This document shows, one piece after another, positions 1 through 7,913 of a DNA stretch of 32,647 bases. The first letter of the stretch is position 1; each line of letters begins with the position of its first letter. The notes beneath the pieces were generated by a model that saw only the letters and a program-made list of their open reading frames with translations, was not told the origin of the DNA and made no database searches. Location of the stretch: NCBI RefSeq assembly GCF_000308535.1, contig NZ_BAFW01000374.1, forward strand, positions 1-32,647, given 5' to 3'. Origin of the DNA: Nocardia cerradoensis NBRC 101014. Lineage in GTDB: Bacteria > Actinomycetota > Actinomycetes > Mycobacteriales > Mycobacteriaceae. The position numbers and the translations under genes were made by a program.

Positions 1-658
1 GATAGGAGACATAGAGCTCGACGATATTGGAGCGTCCGCCGAAGTCGTAGCTCCAGACCCGGTCCAGGATCTGCGCCTTGCTCAGCACGCGGCGGGGGTT
101 GCGCATGAAATAGCGCAGCAGTTCGAATTCCGTGGACGTCAGGGTGATCGGCTCGCCCGCGCGTGTCACCTCGTGGCTGTCCTCGTCGAGCATCAGATCA
201 CCCACCACGATCTGAGCGTCGTTGTCGACGGTGGTGATGCCGGTGCGGCGCAGCAGCGCACGCAGGCGCAGGACCACCTCTTCGATGCTGAACGGTTTGG
301 TGACGTAGTCGTCGCCGCCGGCGGTGAGCCCGGCGATGCGGTCCTCGACCGAATCCTTCGCGGTCAGCAGCAGCACCGGCAGATACGGCAGATCGCGGCG
401 CAGCTTCGCGAGCACCTCGAGTCCGGTCATATCGGGCAGCATCACGTCGAGAACCACCACGTCGGGGCGGTTCTCGCGGGCGGCGGTGACCGCAGTGCGA
501 CCGTCGGCGGCGGTGACGACCTGCCAGCCTTCGTAGCGCAGCGCCATCGACACCATTTCCGCGAGCACCGGTTCGTCGTCGACGACGAGGACGGTCACGG
601 GGCTGCCGTCCGCGCGGCGCATCACGACGCGCTCGGCCGGGGTGTTCGTGCTGGTCAT
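1..658 (-). CDS. OmpR-family response regulator, TrcR-like (3' end cut by window edge)
   Basis: This is a two-component response regulator: an N-terminal receiver domain takes phosphate from a sensor kinase and a C-terminal winged helix binds DNA. The 219 visible residues start MTSTNTPAERVV. The acidic pair is at 27-28 (LVVDDEP), the phospho-acceptor is D71 in VVVLDVMLPD, the switch Thr is T99 and the conserved Lys is K121 in DDYVTKPFS. The winged-helix part is recognisable from LTSTEFELLRYFM to VWSYDFGGRSNIVELYVSY, where the window ends, so only the last 25 or so residues should be missing. The wording is close to mycobacterial TrcR as I remember it; this is recall, not a search. The partner kinase would be expected further left. 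It is divergent from the membrane protein at 862, with 203 bp between them. Confidence 0.93.
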   Translation of the reverse strand, partial: MTSTNTPAERVVMRRADGSPVTVLVVDDEPVLAEMVSMALRYEGWQVVTAADGRTAVTAARENRPDVVVLDVMLPDMTGLEVLAKLRRDLPYLPVLLLTAKDSVEDRIAGLTAGGDDYVTKPFSIEEVVLRLRALLRRTGITTVDNDAQIVVGDLMLDEDSHEVTRAGEPITLTSTEFELLRYFMRNPRRVLSKAQILDRVWSYDFGGRSNIVELYVSY

Positions 659-810
659 GACCCCAGTCTGGGGACGGCTGCTATGCGTCCGCTGTGCCAT
701 GTCTGGGGGTCGGCTGTGAGTGCGGCGGTCGTGACCCGCGCACCACAGCGAGTACCGAACGAGTCCACAGCGCAGACCCAGCTTCGCACCGCAGGGTTGA
801 CCGAGCAACG

Positions 811-838
811 CGATCGCGGCATCGACGGCCCGCGATCG
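811..838. promoter_or_regulatory. 8-bp inverted repeat in the leader of the 862 gene
   Basis: Perfect inverted repeat cgatcgcg (811-818) and cgcgatcg (831-838), separated by 12 bp and ending 24 bp before the start codon at 862. It lies between two divergent genes, one of which encodes a response regulator, so it could be an operator or a leader hairpin. The motif is G/C-rich and such repeats arise by chance in this kind of DNA. Confidence 0.25.
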
Positions 839-861
839 TCTTCGACGACAAGGAGTACGCG

Positions 862-1563
862 ATGACGGAGTCCACCCCACAGCCGCCGGCCGGGCCGGAA
901 CACACCTGGGGCGCACCGCAGACCCAGCCGGCCGCCACCTGGTCGACGAAGAAGTCGCTGGCCGCGGTCGGCATCGCCGCGGCGATCGCGGCGGCCGGGG
1001 GCGGCGTCGTCTACGCGGCCACCCATTCCAGCGGCAGTGAGCACGGCGGGCCGGGCGGGCCGGGCGGGCCGGGCGGCCCCGGGACCAGCTGGGGTGGCGG
1101 GCGCAATGCGTCGGGTCCCGGCGGTATGGGCATGACGGGCGCGAGCCTGCACGGCCAGTTCGTGATCTCCGACGGCAACGGCGGCTACACCACCGAGATC
1201 ACCCAGACGGGCACGGTGACCGCGGTCTCGGACACCTCGATCACCGCCAAGAGCGCCGACAACTTCAGCCAGACCTACACGATTTCCGGCAGCACCCAGC
1301 ATTCGGCGGTGAAAGTCGGTGACACCGTGCGCATTCAGGGCACGGAGGTGAACGGGACCGCGACCGCGACGGCGATCACGAGCGGCACCGAATCCGGTCG
1401 GACGGATGGCCGCACGGGACGGTCCAGCCGCTTCGGCGGGATGGCGCAGGGCGGTGATCCGGGGCAGAACGGTCCCGGTCCGGGTGGCGCGGCTCCGGGA
1501 CAGGGCGGCGGCCCCGGTATGGCACCGCCGATGGACGGCGCTCCGAATCAGCCCAACGGCTGA
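862..1563 (+). CDS. Membrane-anchored Gly/Pro-rich protein with a small extracytoplasmic beta domain (DUF5666-like)
   Basis: A 233-residue protein of unknown function. A polar N-terminus (1-31) precedes one hydrophobic segment at about 32-53 (AVGIAAAIAAAGGGVVYAA), so it is probably anchored with the C-terminal part outside. Next comes a low-complexity stretch of four GGP units (about 62-73), then a compact domain at about 100-180 with alternating hydrophobic residues (GTVTAVSDTSITAKS, VKVGDTVRIQGTEVNG). This resembles the OB-like DUF5666 fold. The tail is again Gly/Pro/Gln-rich. ATG 862 is chosen because an AAGGAG ribosome site lies 7 bp upstream. It is divergent from the response regulator and may be one of its targets; that is inference. 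Confidence 0.8.
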   Translation: MTESTPQPPAGPEHTWGAPQTQPAATWSTKKSLAAVGIAAAIAAAGGGVVYAATHSSGSEHGGPGGPGGPGGPGTSWGGGRNASGPGGMGMTGASLHGQFVISDGNGGYTTEITQTGTVTAVSDTSITAKSADNFSQTYTISGSTQHSAVKVGDTVRIQGTEVNGTATATAITSGTESGRTDGRTGRSSRFGGMAQGGDPGQNGPGPGGAAPGQGGGPGMAPPMDGAPNQPNG

Positions 1564-1607
1564 GTGCACACTCCGGCCGCCCGGCACACCTCTGGCAAAC
1601 TGGGCGA

Positions 1608-2162
1608 ATGGACAGCGATGCGGTGATCGTGCCCATGGGTCTGGGGCATTTGCGGCAGGTATTGGACCTGGGTCACGAGGTGTTCGACACCGACGTCAAG
1701 CCCTACACGTCGTGGTCCTTGACGTCGGTGGCCGAGCACCTCGATTCGGCGGACAACGCCTGCTGGGTGGCATTGGATTCGGATCGGGTGGTGGGATTCG
1801 TGCTCGGGTCCATGGAATTCGAACTCCGGGACGACTGGGGATACCTCGAATGGATCGCGGTGGCACCGGATATGCAGGGGCGCGGACTGGCGCGGCGACT
1901 GGTGGATATCTGTTCGGAGGCGTTGTTCGCGCGGGGAGCCCGGCGCATCGTGACCGACGTGGAGCAGAGCAACACCGCCTCGGCCACGTTGATGACCCGA
2001 AGCGGATTCAGTCCGGCCGCCTCGGTCACCTTGTTCGTCCGGCCCAATCCCGCTGAGCCGGAACCGGATTCGGAGGCGCCGCTGCCGCCGATCGCGCCGG
2101 GCGCCAAACGAGCGTTGATCCGGCGCGGCCGGCTCGCGGGTGACAACCGCGGCCCGCACTGA
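1608..2162 (+). CDS. GNAT-family N-acetyltransferase
   Basis: A 184-residue acetyltransferase of the GNAT fold, which moves an acetyl group from acetyl-CoA to an amine. The acetyl-CoA pyrophosphate loop is visible as PDMQGRGLARRL (fit to Q/RxxGxG/A), after the beta-4 strand YLEWIAVAP. The later DVEQSNTASATLMTRSGF matches motif B, where an Asn and an aromatic residue are usual. The arrangement resembles RimI-like enzymes. The substrate cannot be read from the sequence. The last 35 or so residues (Pro/Glu then Arg-rich) lie outside the fold. It starts 45 bp after the preceding gene and may be read with it. Confidence 0.85.
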   Translation: MDSDAVIVPMGLGHLRQVLDLGHEVFDTDVKPYTSWSLTSVAEHLDSADNACWVALDSDRVVGFVLGSMEFELRDDWGYLEWIAVAPDMQGRGLARRLVDICSEALFARGARRIVTDVEQSNTASATLMTRSGFSPAASVTLFVRPNPAEPEPDSEAPLPPIAPGAKRALIRRGRLAGDNRGPH

Positions 2163-2182
2163 GCCACGCGAACCGGCCGCGG

Positions 2183-2638
2183 CTATCCGGTCCCTTCTCG
2201 CCGTATCGCCGGCGCCACGCCGAGAGACCCGACGCCGGATCCGCGGCCGTCGTCCGGCCCACGGCCGACGCACACCGCCCGCACCAAAACGTAGTTCAGT
2301 ACCGGAATCAGCAGTTCCACCGGCGTCATGAGCACATAGAACCAATTGGGCTCCCCGCTCACCGCCCATGCCAGCATGCGGGCGAGTCCGCCGGCGAAGA
2401 AGACGGCGCCGAGTGCGTTGATCGCCGGCCCTCGGCGCTCCACATCACGCGCACACCACGCCACGGCCAGGCCGTAGGCGCCGAACACGACCGCGTAGAA
2501 GCGCATATCGGAATCGACGGTGGCGTTCACCGGCCCGCCGCCGATGATGCTGGCGGTACCGAATACCAAGTGCGTCAGCGCGATTCCCGTACACGCGAGC
2601 CCGAACACCAGTAGCCAGATCTGCAGCAGTCGTCGCAT
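2183..2638 (-). CDS. Small integral membrane protein, DUF4345-like
   Basis: A 151-residue membrane protein with about four hydrophobic segments: LLQIWLLVFGLACTGIALTH at the N-terminus, MRFYAVVFGAYGLAVAWC, INALGAVFFAGGLARMLAW and MTPVELLIPVLNYVLV. The order, the RFYA motif and the length fit the DUF4345 family, whose function is unknown. ATG 2638 is chosen because AGGGGT stands 6 bp upstream; a longer reading frame upstream on the same strand crosses the TetR remnant and is not coding. The last 35 residues are Gly/Arg-rich. Its promoter region abuts the break point of the truncated TetR gene at about 2,680. Confidence 0.8.
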   Translation of the reverse strand: MRRLLQIWLLVFGLACTGIALTHLVFGTASIIGGGPVNATVDSDMRFYAVVFGAYGLAVAWCARDVERRGPAINALGAVFFAGGLARMLAWAVSGEPNWFYVLMTPVELLIPVLNYVLVRAVCVGRGPDDGRGSGVGSLGVAPAIRREGTG

Positions 2639-2680
2639 GCCGACCCCTATTAGACGGTTGTTGAATAAGCTCCACGGTAG

Positions 2681-3166
2681 GCCGCCGGCGCCTCCCGCGC
2701 CCTGATGTACCACTACTTCCCCACCAAGGGAGAGTTCTTCGCGGCCATCTGGAAACGGGCGCACGATCGACTGCTCGCCGAACTGCGTATCGACCCCGAC
2801 GAGCCGGTTCGCACCGCCGTCTACCGGAGCCTGGTGGCGCATCTGGACTTCTACCGTGCCCACGTTCCGCTGGTTCTCATCGCCAACCGCACCACCTGGG
2901 CCGCCGATCCGGCCGTACGCGGGCCGGTGGTCGAGGACCTGAACGCCCTGTGCGAGCGCGTCCTCGACGCCTGTGGCGCCACGGGGCACACGCGCGAGGT
3001 GGCCGCCGCGGCGCTGACCGGATGGATCGCCTTCATTCGCGAGGTGGCCGTCGAATGGCTTGCCCATCAACGTATTTCGCGCGACGAAGTGCTGCGGATG
3101 TGCATGGCGACCTTGGACGCCACCGCGGGTGCTCAGCTGGATCTGACCGCGCCGCCGCGACGCTGA
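2681..3166 (+). pseudogene. TetR-family regulator lacking the start of its helix-turn-helix domain
   Basis: Reading the plus strand from 2681 gives AAGASRALMYHYFPTKGEFF, the second half of a TetR helix-turn-helix, then a normal alpha-helical ligand domain (WKRAHDRLLAEL through MCMATLDATAG) to the stop at 3164-3166. The codon just before AAG is TAG (2678-2680), with TAA at 2666-2668 in the same frame. No other frame upstream encodes the missing first 30 or so residues (usually an Arg-rich start and helices 1-2). Instead the DNA is the leader of the divergent DUF4345 gene. ATG 2705 could still start a 153-residue product without the recognition helix, but it has no clear ribosome site. A deletion that joined the two genes is the simplest reading. 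Confidence 0.75.
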
Positions 3167-3208
3167 GGCATTGGGCACCGGTACCGGGGCGGGGCGAACC
3201 GTGGTCGG

Positions 3209-3967
3209 CTATCGCCGGGAGAGCCGATCGAATATCGCACCGGCCGCGGCGAATCCGAGTACCGCGAGGCCCGCACACCAGACGAGAGCCGATGCGGCGC
3301 TGCCGCCGGTACCGCTCGAATTCAGCAGGCCGCGCACGGTGTCGACCACGGGTGTGGCGGGTTGATAGTCGGCGAAGCCGCGCAGCCAGCCGGGCATGGT
3401 GGAGGTCTGCACGAACGCGCTGCTGATGTAGGGGATGAACATGATCGCGTAGGTCATCCCTCCGGCCGCTTCGGGATTCTTCGCCACCAGTCCCAGCGCC
3501 ACCGCGATCCAGCAGATCGCCACCACGAACAGCACGATCATGGCCAGTGCCCCCAGCCAGCCCAGCGCGTCCGCGTGCGGGCGATAGCCGAGCAGTACGG
3601 CCACGGCCACCGCGATCGCGATGGCGGCGAGATTGCGCGCCACGCCCTCGCCGACGTGCCCCGCGAGGATCGCCTGCCGGAACATCGGCAGCGTCCGGAA
3701 CCGGTCGATACTGCCTCTGGTCATATCCGCCGAGACCGCGGTCGCGGTGATGGACGCGCCGAATCCGGTGCACAACAACATGATTCCGGGCACGACGTAG
3801 TCGAGGTAGGAACCGCCGACGTCGATCGCGCCACCGAAGACGTAGGTGAACAGCATCATCACCAGGATCGGCATGAGCAGCGAGATGATCAGCGTGTCCG
3901 GGCTGCGCAGGGTGTGCCGGGCGCACCGGCGGAACATCACCGCCGAATCCGCGGCGATCGTCCTCAC
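3209..3967 (-). CDS. ABC-2 type transporter permease (DrrB-like)
   Basis: A 252-residue permease of the ABC-2 export family. Six hydrophobic segments are visible, including TLIISLLMPILVMMLFTYVF, VVPGIMLLCTGFGASITATA, GALAMIVLFVVAICWIAVAL and LVWCAGLAVLGFAAAGAIF. The family signature region SADMTRGSIDRFRTLPM lies between segments 2 and 3. Family members such as DrrB export antibiotics or lipids together with a separate ATPase. GTG 3967 is the likely start: it overlaps the stop of the upstream glycosyltransferase in GTGA (3964-3967), a sign of translational coupling. No ATP-binding partner is encoded next to it, which is unusual for this family. Confidence 0.88.
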   Translation of the reverse strand: MRTIAADSAVMFRRCARHTLRSPDTLIISLLMPILVMMLFTYVFGGAIDVGGSYLDYVVPGIMLLCTGFGASITATAVSADMTRGSIDRFRTLPMFRQAILAGHVGEGVARNLAAIAIAVAVAVLLGYRPHADALGWLGALAMIVLFVVAICWIAVALGLVAKNPEAAGGMTYAIMFIPYISSAFVQTSTMPGWLRGFADYQPATPVVDTVRGLLNSSGTGGSAASALVWCAGLAVLGFAAAGAIFDRLSRR

Positions 3968-5241
3968 CGTGCTGCCGCCTCGACGATATCGGCGGCATGC
4001 GCGGCGGCGCCCTCGGTGCGCAAAGTCACGGCGAATTCCTCTGCGCGAGCGCGGCGTTCGGGTTCCAGCAGTGTGGTGACGCCGCGAACAAGGCGTTCGG
4101 TGGTGAGGTCGGTGAAACGCAGATGGGCGCCGAGTCCGAGCCGGTCCACCTGCCCGCCCCACATCGGCTGTTCGAACGACACCGAACACACCAGCGTCGG
4201 CAGGCCGGCGCGCAGACTCTCGAACAACGTGCCGATCCCGCCGTGATGGACCGCGGCCGCGCAGTACGGGAACACCAGGTCGTAGGCGAACGGGCCGACC
4301 ACCTTCACCGTCGAATCACCCTGTGTACGAGCGGTTTCCATACCGCTCCAGCCGGCACTGACCAATGCCCGCACACCGAGCCGTCGCGACACCTCGCGCA
4401 CCATGGCCAGCACGGCGGCGGGATCGCTGATCGGCATACTGCCGAATCCGAAGAACACCGGCGCCTCCCCCGCGTGCACCCAGGACAGGATGTCGGTGTG
4501 GTCGTCGCCGAGTTCGCCGACCGCGTGCCGGGTGTCCTGATCCAGGGTCAGGAATCCGGTGAACGGGCGCCGGCCGTCCCACTGTGCCGGTAGCCCGGGC
4601 ACCAGCGCCGGATCGTAGATCTGCACTTCGGGGACCCGCCGCCGCGCCAGCACCGCCGCGATACTCGCCCGCGACTTCGGCAGTCCGAGCATGCCGCGCA
4701 GATCGTTCAGATAGCGCATGAACACGATGCGCCGCAGATTCTCCGCCACGGCCCACGTCGCGCGATTCACCGGCGCGGGGGGCGCCCAACTCGCCGGCAG
4801 CGCGCCCGGAAAGGGGTAGGCCCCGTTCGCCCGCGCCGGGTAGTAGTGCAGGCTCACCAGCGGCACATCCATCGCCTCGGCGACCGAGCAGGCCCGGTCC
4901 TCGGTGACGGTGCTCGCCACGATCAGGTCGGCGCCCGCGCACACCTCGACCACCTCGCGGTTCATCCGATCGGCATAGTCGGCCATCTGCCGGGCGACCA
5001 GTTGCATCAGCCGCAGCGTATTGCCCGCGGCGAGGGCCCGCTGCCCCTCCTCGGAGCTGTAGAGCTGCTGCACATCGGGCCCGCAGGCGCGCGCGGCGAG
5101 CCCCGCCGAGGTGGCGAAATCGACCAGATTCGGCGGTGCGCCCAGCACCACGTCGTGGCCGCGGCGCCGCAATTCCAGCCCCAGGGCCAGCACCGGTTGC
5201 ACGTCGCCGCGGGTGCCGGTCAGCGGAATGGCGATTCTCAT
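3964..5241 (-). CDS. UGT-like (GT1) glycosyltransferase of the MGT/vancomycin-glycosyltransferase type
   Basis: A 425-residue GT-B enzyme that moves a sugar from an NDP-sugar to a small acceptor such as an antibiotic aglycone, sterol or lipid. The N-terminal acceptor domain starts MRIAIPLTGTRGDVQPVLAL. The C-terminal donor domain has FFGFGSMPISDP, then the family signature with HHGGIGTLFESLRAGLP followed by FEQPMWGGQVDRLG. Length and motifs fit GtfE-type and sterol-glucosyltransferase-like proteins. A purine-rich AAAAAGGGGAGA precedes ATG 5241. It is coupled to the permease downstream and divergent from the GT4-P450 fusion across 65 bp, so the three probably share one control region. The acceptor is unknown. 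Confidence 0.93.
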   Translation of the reverse strand: MRIAIPLTGTRGDVQPVLALGLELRRRGHDVVLGAPPNLVDFATSAGLAARACGPDVQQLYSSEEGQRALAAGNTLRLMQLVARQMADYADRMNREVVEVCAGADLIVASTVTEDRACSVAEAMDVPLVSLHYYPARANGAYPFPGALPASWAPPAPVNRATWAVAENLRRIVFMRYLNDLRGMLGLPKSRASIAAVLARRRVPEVQIYDPALVPGLPAQWDGRRPFTGFLTLDQDTRHAVGELGDDHTDILSWVHAGEAPVFFGFGSMPISDPAAVLAMVREVSRRLGVRALVSAGWSGMETARTQGDSTVKVVGPFAYDLVFPYCAAAVHHGGIGTLFESLRAGLPTLVCSVSFEQPMWGGQVDRLGLGAHLRFTDLTTERLVRGVTTLLEPERRARAEEFAVTLRTEGAAAHAADIVEAAAR

Positions 5242-5306
5242 GTCGAGTTATCTCCCCTTTTTCCGAGAGCGCAACACTTTCGGCCGAGAAACCCGATGGG
5301 GACACT

Positions 5307-7913
5307 ATGGGATATCGAACAACCGGGCGCGTGGGTAACGTGCCGGGCGTGCACATCGCCATGTTCATGGACTATCACCCGGCGACGCTGGGCGGGGTGC
5401 AGACCGCGGTGGCGGCATTGCGCCACGGCCTGGAACGCGCCGGACATCGGGTGACGCTGTTCGTGGCGCCACTGTCGGGCGCGGCGATGCCGTCGGATGA
5501 CGGGGTGGTCGAGCTGGCTCCCCTGGCCGGCGCGGTGGTGAACGGGTTCCCGATGGTGCTGCCGACCGCGCGCAACGCCGCGCTGATCGATGCCGCCTTC
5601 GCCGCCCGCGGTCCCGTCGATCTCGTCCACACCCACACCACCTACGGTGTGGCGATCGCGGGGATGAAAGCCGCACGGCGGCATCGCATTCCGCTGGTGC
5701 ACACCGCGCAGAGCCGCGACGACGCCTTCATCGAGCACACCGCACCGGCGCCCTACCTCTCGGCGCTGGCGCTGCGAATCCTGCACGGCCGCTTCGTCAT
5801 CCATCCCACGCGGATGCCGCGGGGCGCGCAGAGCCGGGCGGCCCGGCACGCGTGGCACACCATCGTGGGCCAGGGGCAGGCCGCCGACCGGGTCATCGCA
5901 CCGACTCGCCATTTCGCGGATCTGCTGCTCGACCACGGCCTCACCCGCCCGATCCGGGTGGTCTCCAACGGCGTCGACGAGGCACTGTTCGACGATCAGC
6001 GCGCCCCGGCCGCACGCGACATCGACGCTCCGCTGCGGTTGATCTGGTGCGGGCGGCTCTCGGCGGAGAAGCGACTGCTCGAATCGATCGAGGCGGTGCG
6101 GCGCGTCCCGGACTGCCTTCTCGACGTGTACGGCGAGGGCGAACTGTCCGCCCGCGCCGCCGCGGTAATCGCCGAACACGGTCTCTCGGATCGGATCACG
6201 CTGCACGGCAGGGTTTCTCAGCAGCAGTGCCTCGACGCCATGGCCGCCGCGGACGTGCTGCTGTTTCCGTCGTGGGGTTTCGACACCCAGGGCATGGTGC
6301 TGCTCGAAGCGATCGCCACCGGCCTGCCCGTGCTGTACTGCGATCCGGACCTGACCGAATCCGTTCCGGCGGGCGGCGGTCTGCGCGCCGGCGATGCCTC
6401 CCCCGCGGCCTTGGCGGAGGCGATCGGCGTGCTGGCGACCGACCGCGACAGGCTGCTCGCGATGCGTACCGAGATGACCCGTCATCGCGATTCGGTGCGA
6501 CAGTCCGGCCGCATCGACGCGATCGTCGAGGTCTATCGGCAGGCCCAGGCCGACATCGAGCCCGCCGCACAGCGACCGGTGCCACAACGGCTGTCCGACG
6601 TGCCCACCGCGCCCGGCGCCCTGCCGCTGATCGGTCACAGCCTGCGCGCCCTGCGCGACGCACCGGGTTTCGTGACCTCGCTCGCCGAACTCGGCCCGAT
6701 CGTGCGCATCCGGTTCGGCCGCAAGACCGGCTATGTGCTGACCACGCCGGAGCTGGTGCGCGAAGTCGGCCTCGGCGACGCGGAATTGAATCGCGACGAT
6801 CTGCGGGAAGCGATCGCCGATGTGGCCGGCGGTTCGGTGAACGTGCTGCGCGGCGCCGAACACAAACTGCGGCGGCGCATGATCGCGCCCGCACTGCGGC
6901 AGAGCCGGCTCGCCGAATACACGGTCACCGCGGCCGAATTGGCCGACACCTGGTCGGCCGCACTGCCCGCCGGAGGCCGGGTCGACCTGATGGACGAGGC
7001 GCACGGCCTGATCCTCGACACCGTGTCCTCGACCCTGTTCACCGCCGAATTCAGCGCGGCGGCCCGGCACCGGATTCGCGACAACGTGCCGTGGCTGCTG
7101 AGCCAGGTCATTCTGCGCACCGCCCTGCCGCCCCAGATCCGCCGCCTGCGGGTGATCGCGAATCGGCGCTGGGAGCGCAAGGCGCGCCACCTGCGGGCCG
7201 CGATCGGCGCCGCGATCACCGAGTACCGCCGCCGCGACGAGGATTTCAACGACGTGGTGTCGGCGTTGATCCGCCACACCGATCCCGAGACCGGCGCGCG
7301 ACTGTCGGACGACCACATCATCGACGAGGCCATTCTGATGCTGGCCGGCGGAGTGGGATCGATGGCCTCGCTCACCGGCTGGCTGTGGCACGAGGTGATG
7401 CGGCGGCCCGATATCGCCGAACGGGTGCGAGCCGAACTCGACGATGTGGTGGGCGTCGGACCGGTCCGCGCGGAACACATCGGCGAGCTCGTCTACCTGA
7501 AACAGGTTGTCTCGGAGACTCTTCGGTTCTGGGGGCCGTGGATCAGCGCCGGGAACGCGTCCGGGCCGGTGACCGTCGGCGGACTCACCATTCCCGACGG
7601 CACCGCCATCATGTTCAGCCCGTATCTGGTCCAGCACGACCCGCGCCACTTCCCGAATCCGGAGGCCTTCGATCCCGACCGCTGGTCACCCGTCCGCGTC
7701 GCGGAGATCGACAAGCAGGCGAACCTGTCCTTCGGAGTCGGTCGCCGGCGCTGCCTGGGCGACCACTTCGCGCTGCTGGAGATCACGCTCGCCTCGGCGG
7801 CGCTGCTGGCGCGATGGCGGCCCGAGCCGGACCCGGCCTACGTCGTGCGAGCCTCGAACCGGGACTTCGTCCTCTCGCCGTCGGCGATTCCGGTGACCCT
7901 GTACCGGCGCTAG
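5307..7913 (+). CDS. Fusion protein: GT4 glycosyltransferase joined to cytochrome P450
   Basis: One uninterrupted frame of 868 residues. Residues 15-420 form a GT4 GT-B glycosyltransferase: Gly-rich acceptor loop HPATLGGVQTAV, HTHTTYG near 108, VVSNGVDEALF near 222, donor-domain WCGRLSAEKR near 247 and GFDTQGMVLLEA near 325 (a D-x7-E form of the usual E-x7-E). After a short linker, 429-868 is a full P450: APGALPLIGHS start, K-helix SETLR near 735, PDRW, and heme loop FGVGRRRCLGDHFA with Cys816. The I-helix reads LAGGVGSMA (about 679-687), without the usual acid-alcohol pair. ATG 5307 has a weak GGGGA upstream; GTG 5349 and ATG 5361 are alternatives. No stop or ribosome site separates the halves. 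The product presumably glycosylates and oxidises the same or consecutive substrates. Confidence 0.9.
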   Translation: MGYRTTGRVGNVPGVHIAMFMDYHPATLGGVQTAVAALRHGLERAGHRVTLFVAPLSGAAMPSDDGVVELAPLAGAVVNGFPMVLPTARNAALIDAAFAARGPVDLVHTHTTYGVAIAGMKAARRHRIPLVHTAQSRDDAFIEHTAPAPYLSALALRILHGRFVIHPTRMPRGAQSRAARHAWHTIVGQGQAADRVIAPTRHFADLLLDHGLTRPIRVVSNGVDEALFDDQRAPAARDIDAPLRLIWCGRLSAEKRLLESIEAVRRVPDCLLDVYGEGELSARAAAVIAEHGLSDRITLHGRVSQQQCLDAMAAADVLLFPSWGFDTQGMVLLEAIATGLPVLYCDPDLTESVPAGGGLRAGDASPAALAEAIGVLATDRDRLLAMRTEMTRHRDSVRQSGRIDAIVEVYRQAQADIEPAAQRPVPQRLSDVPTAPGALPLIGHSLRALRDAPGFVTSLAELGPIVRIRFGRKTGYVLTTPELVREVGLGDAELNRDDLREAIADVAGGSVNVLRGAEHKLRRRMIAPALRQSRLAEYTVTAAELADTWSAALPAGGRVDLMDEAHGLILDTVSSTLFTAEFSAAARHRIRDNVPWLLSQVILRTALPPQIRRLRVIANRRWERKARHLRAAIGAAITEYRRRDEDFNDVVSALIRHTDPETGARLSDDHIIDEAILMLAGGVGSMASLTGWLWHEVMRRPDIAERVRAELDDVVGVGPVRAEHIGELVYLKQVVSETLRFWGPWISAGNASGPVTVGGLTIPDGTAIMFSPYLVQHDPRHFPNPEAFDPDRWSPVRVAEIDKQANLSFGVGRRRCLGDHFALLEITLASAALLARWRPEPDPAYVVRASNRDFVLSPSAIPVTLYRR

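Noticed and set aside
2639..3178. Upstream extension of the DUF4345-like frame to about 330 codons
   Set aside because: The extra part is antisense to the TetR remnant and has no membrane or domain signal; ATG 2638 has a good ribosome site.
5136..5306. N-terminal extension of the fusion gene to 5136
   Set aside because: It overlaps the divergent glycosyltransferase start and the intervening control region, and reads Arg/Pro-rich.
6270..6320. Asp in place of the first Glu of the GT4 E-x7-E motif as a sign of inactivity
   Set aside because: GT4 subfamilies with FDxQxMxxLEA are familiar, so the D-x7-E form probably marks a subfamily, not a defect.
5238..7649. A minus-strand frame of about 800 codons antisense to the GT4-P450 fusion
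   Set aside because: The same shadow effect; the plus-strand frame has two complete domain families, this one none.
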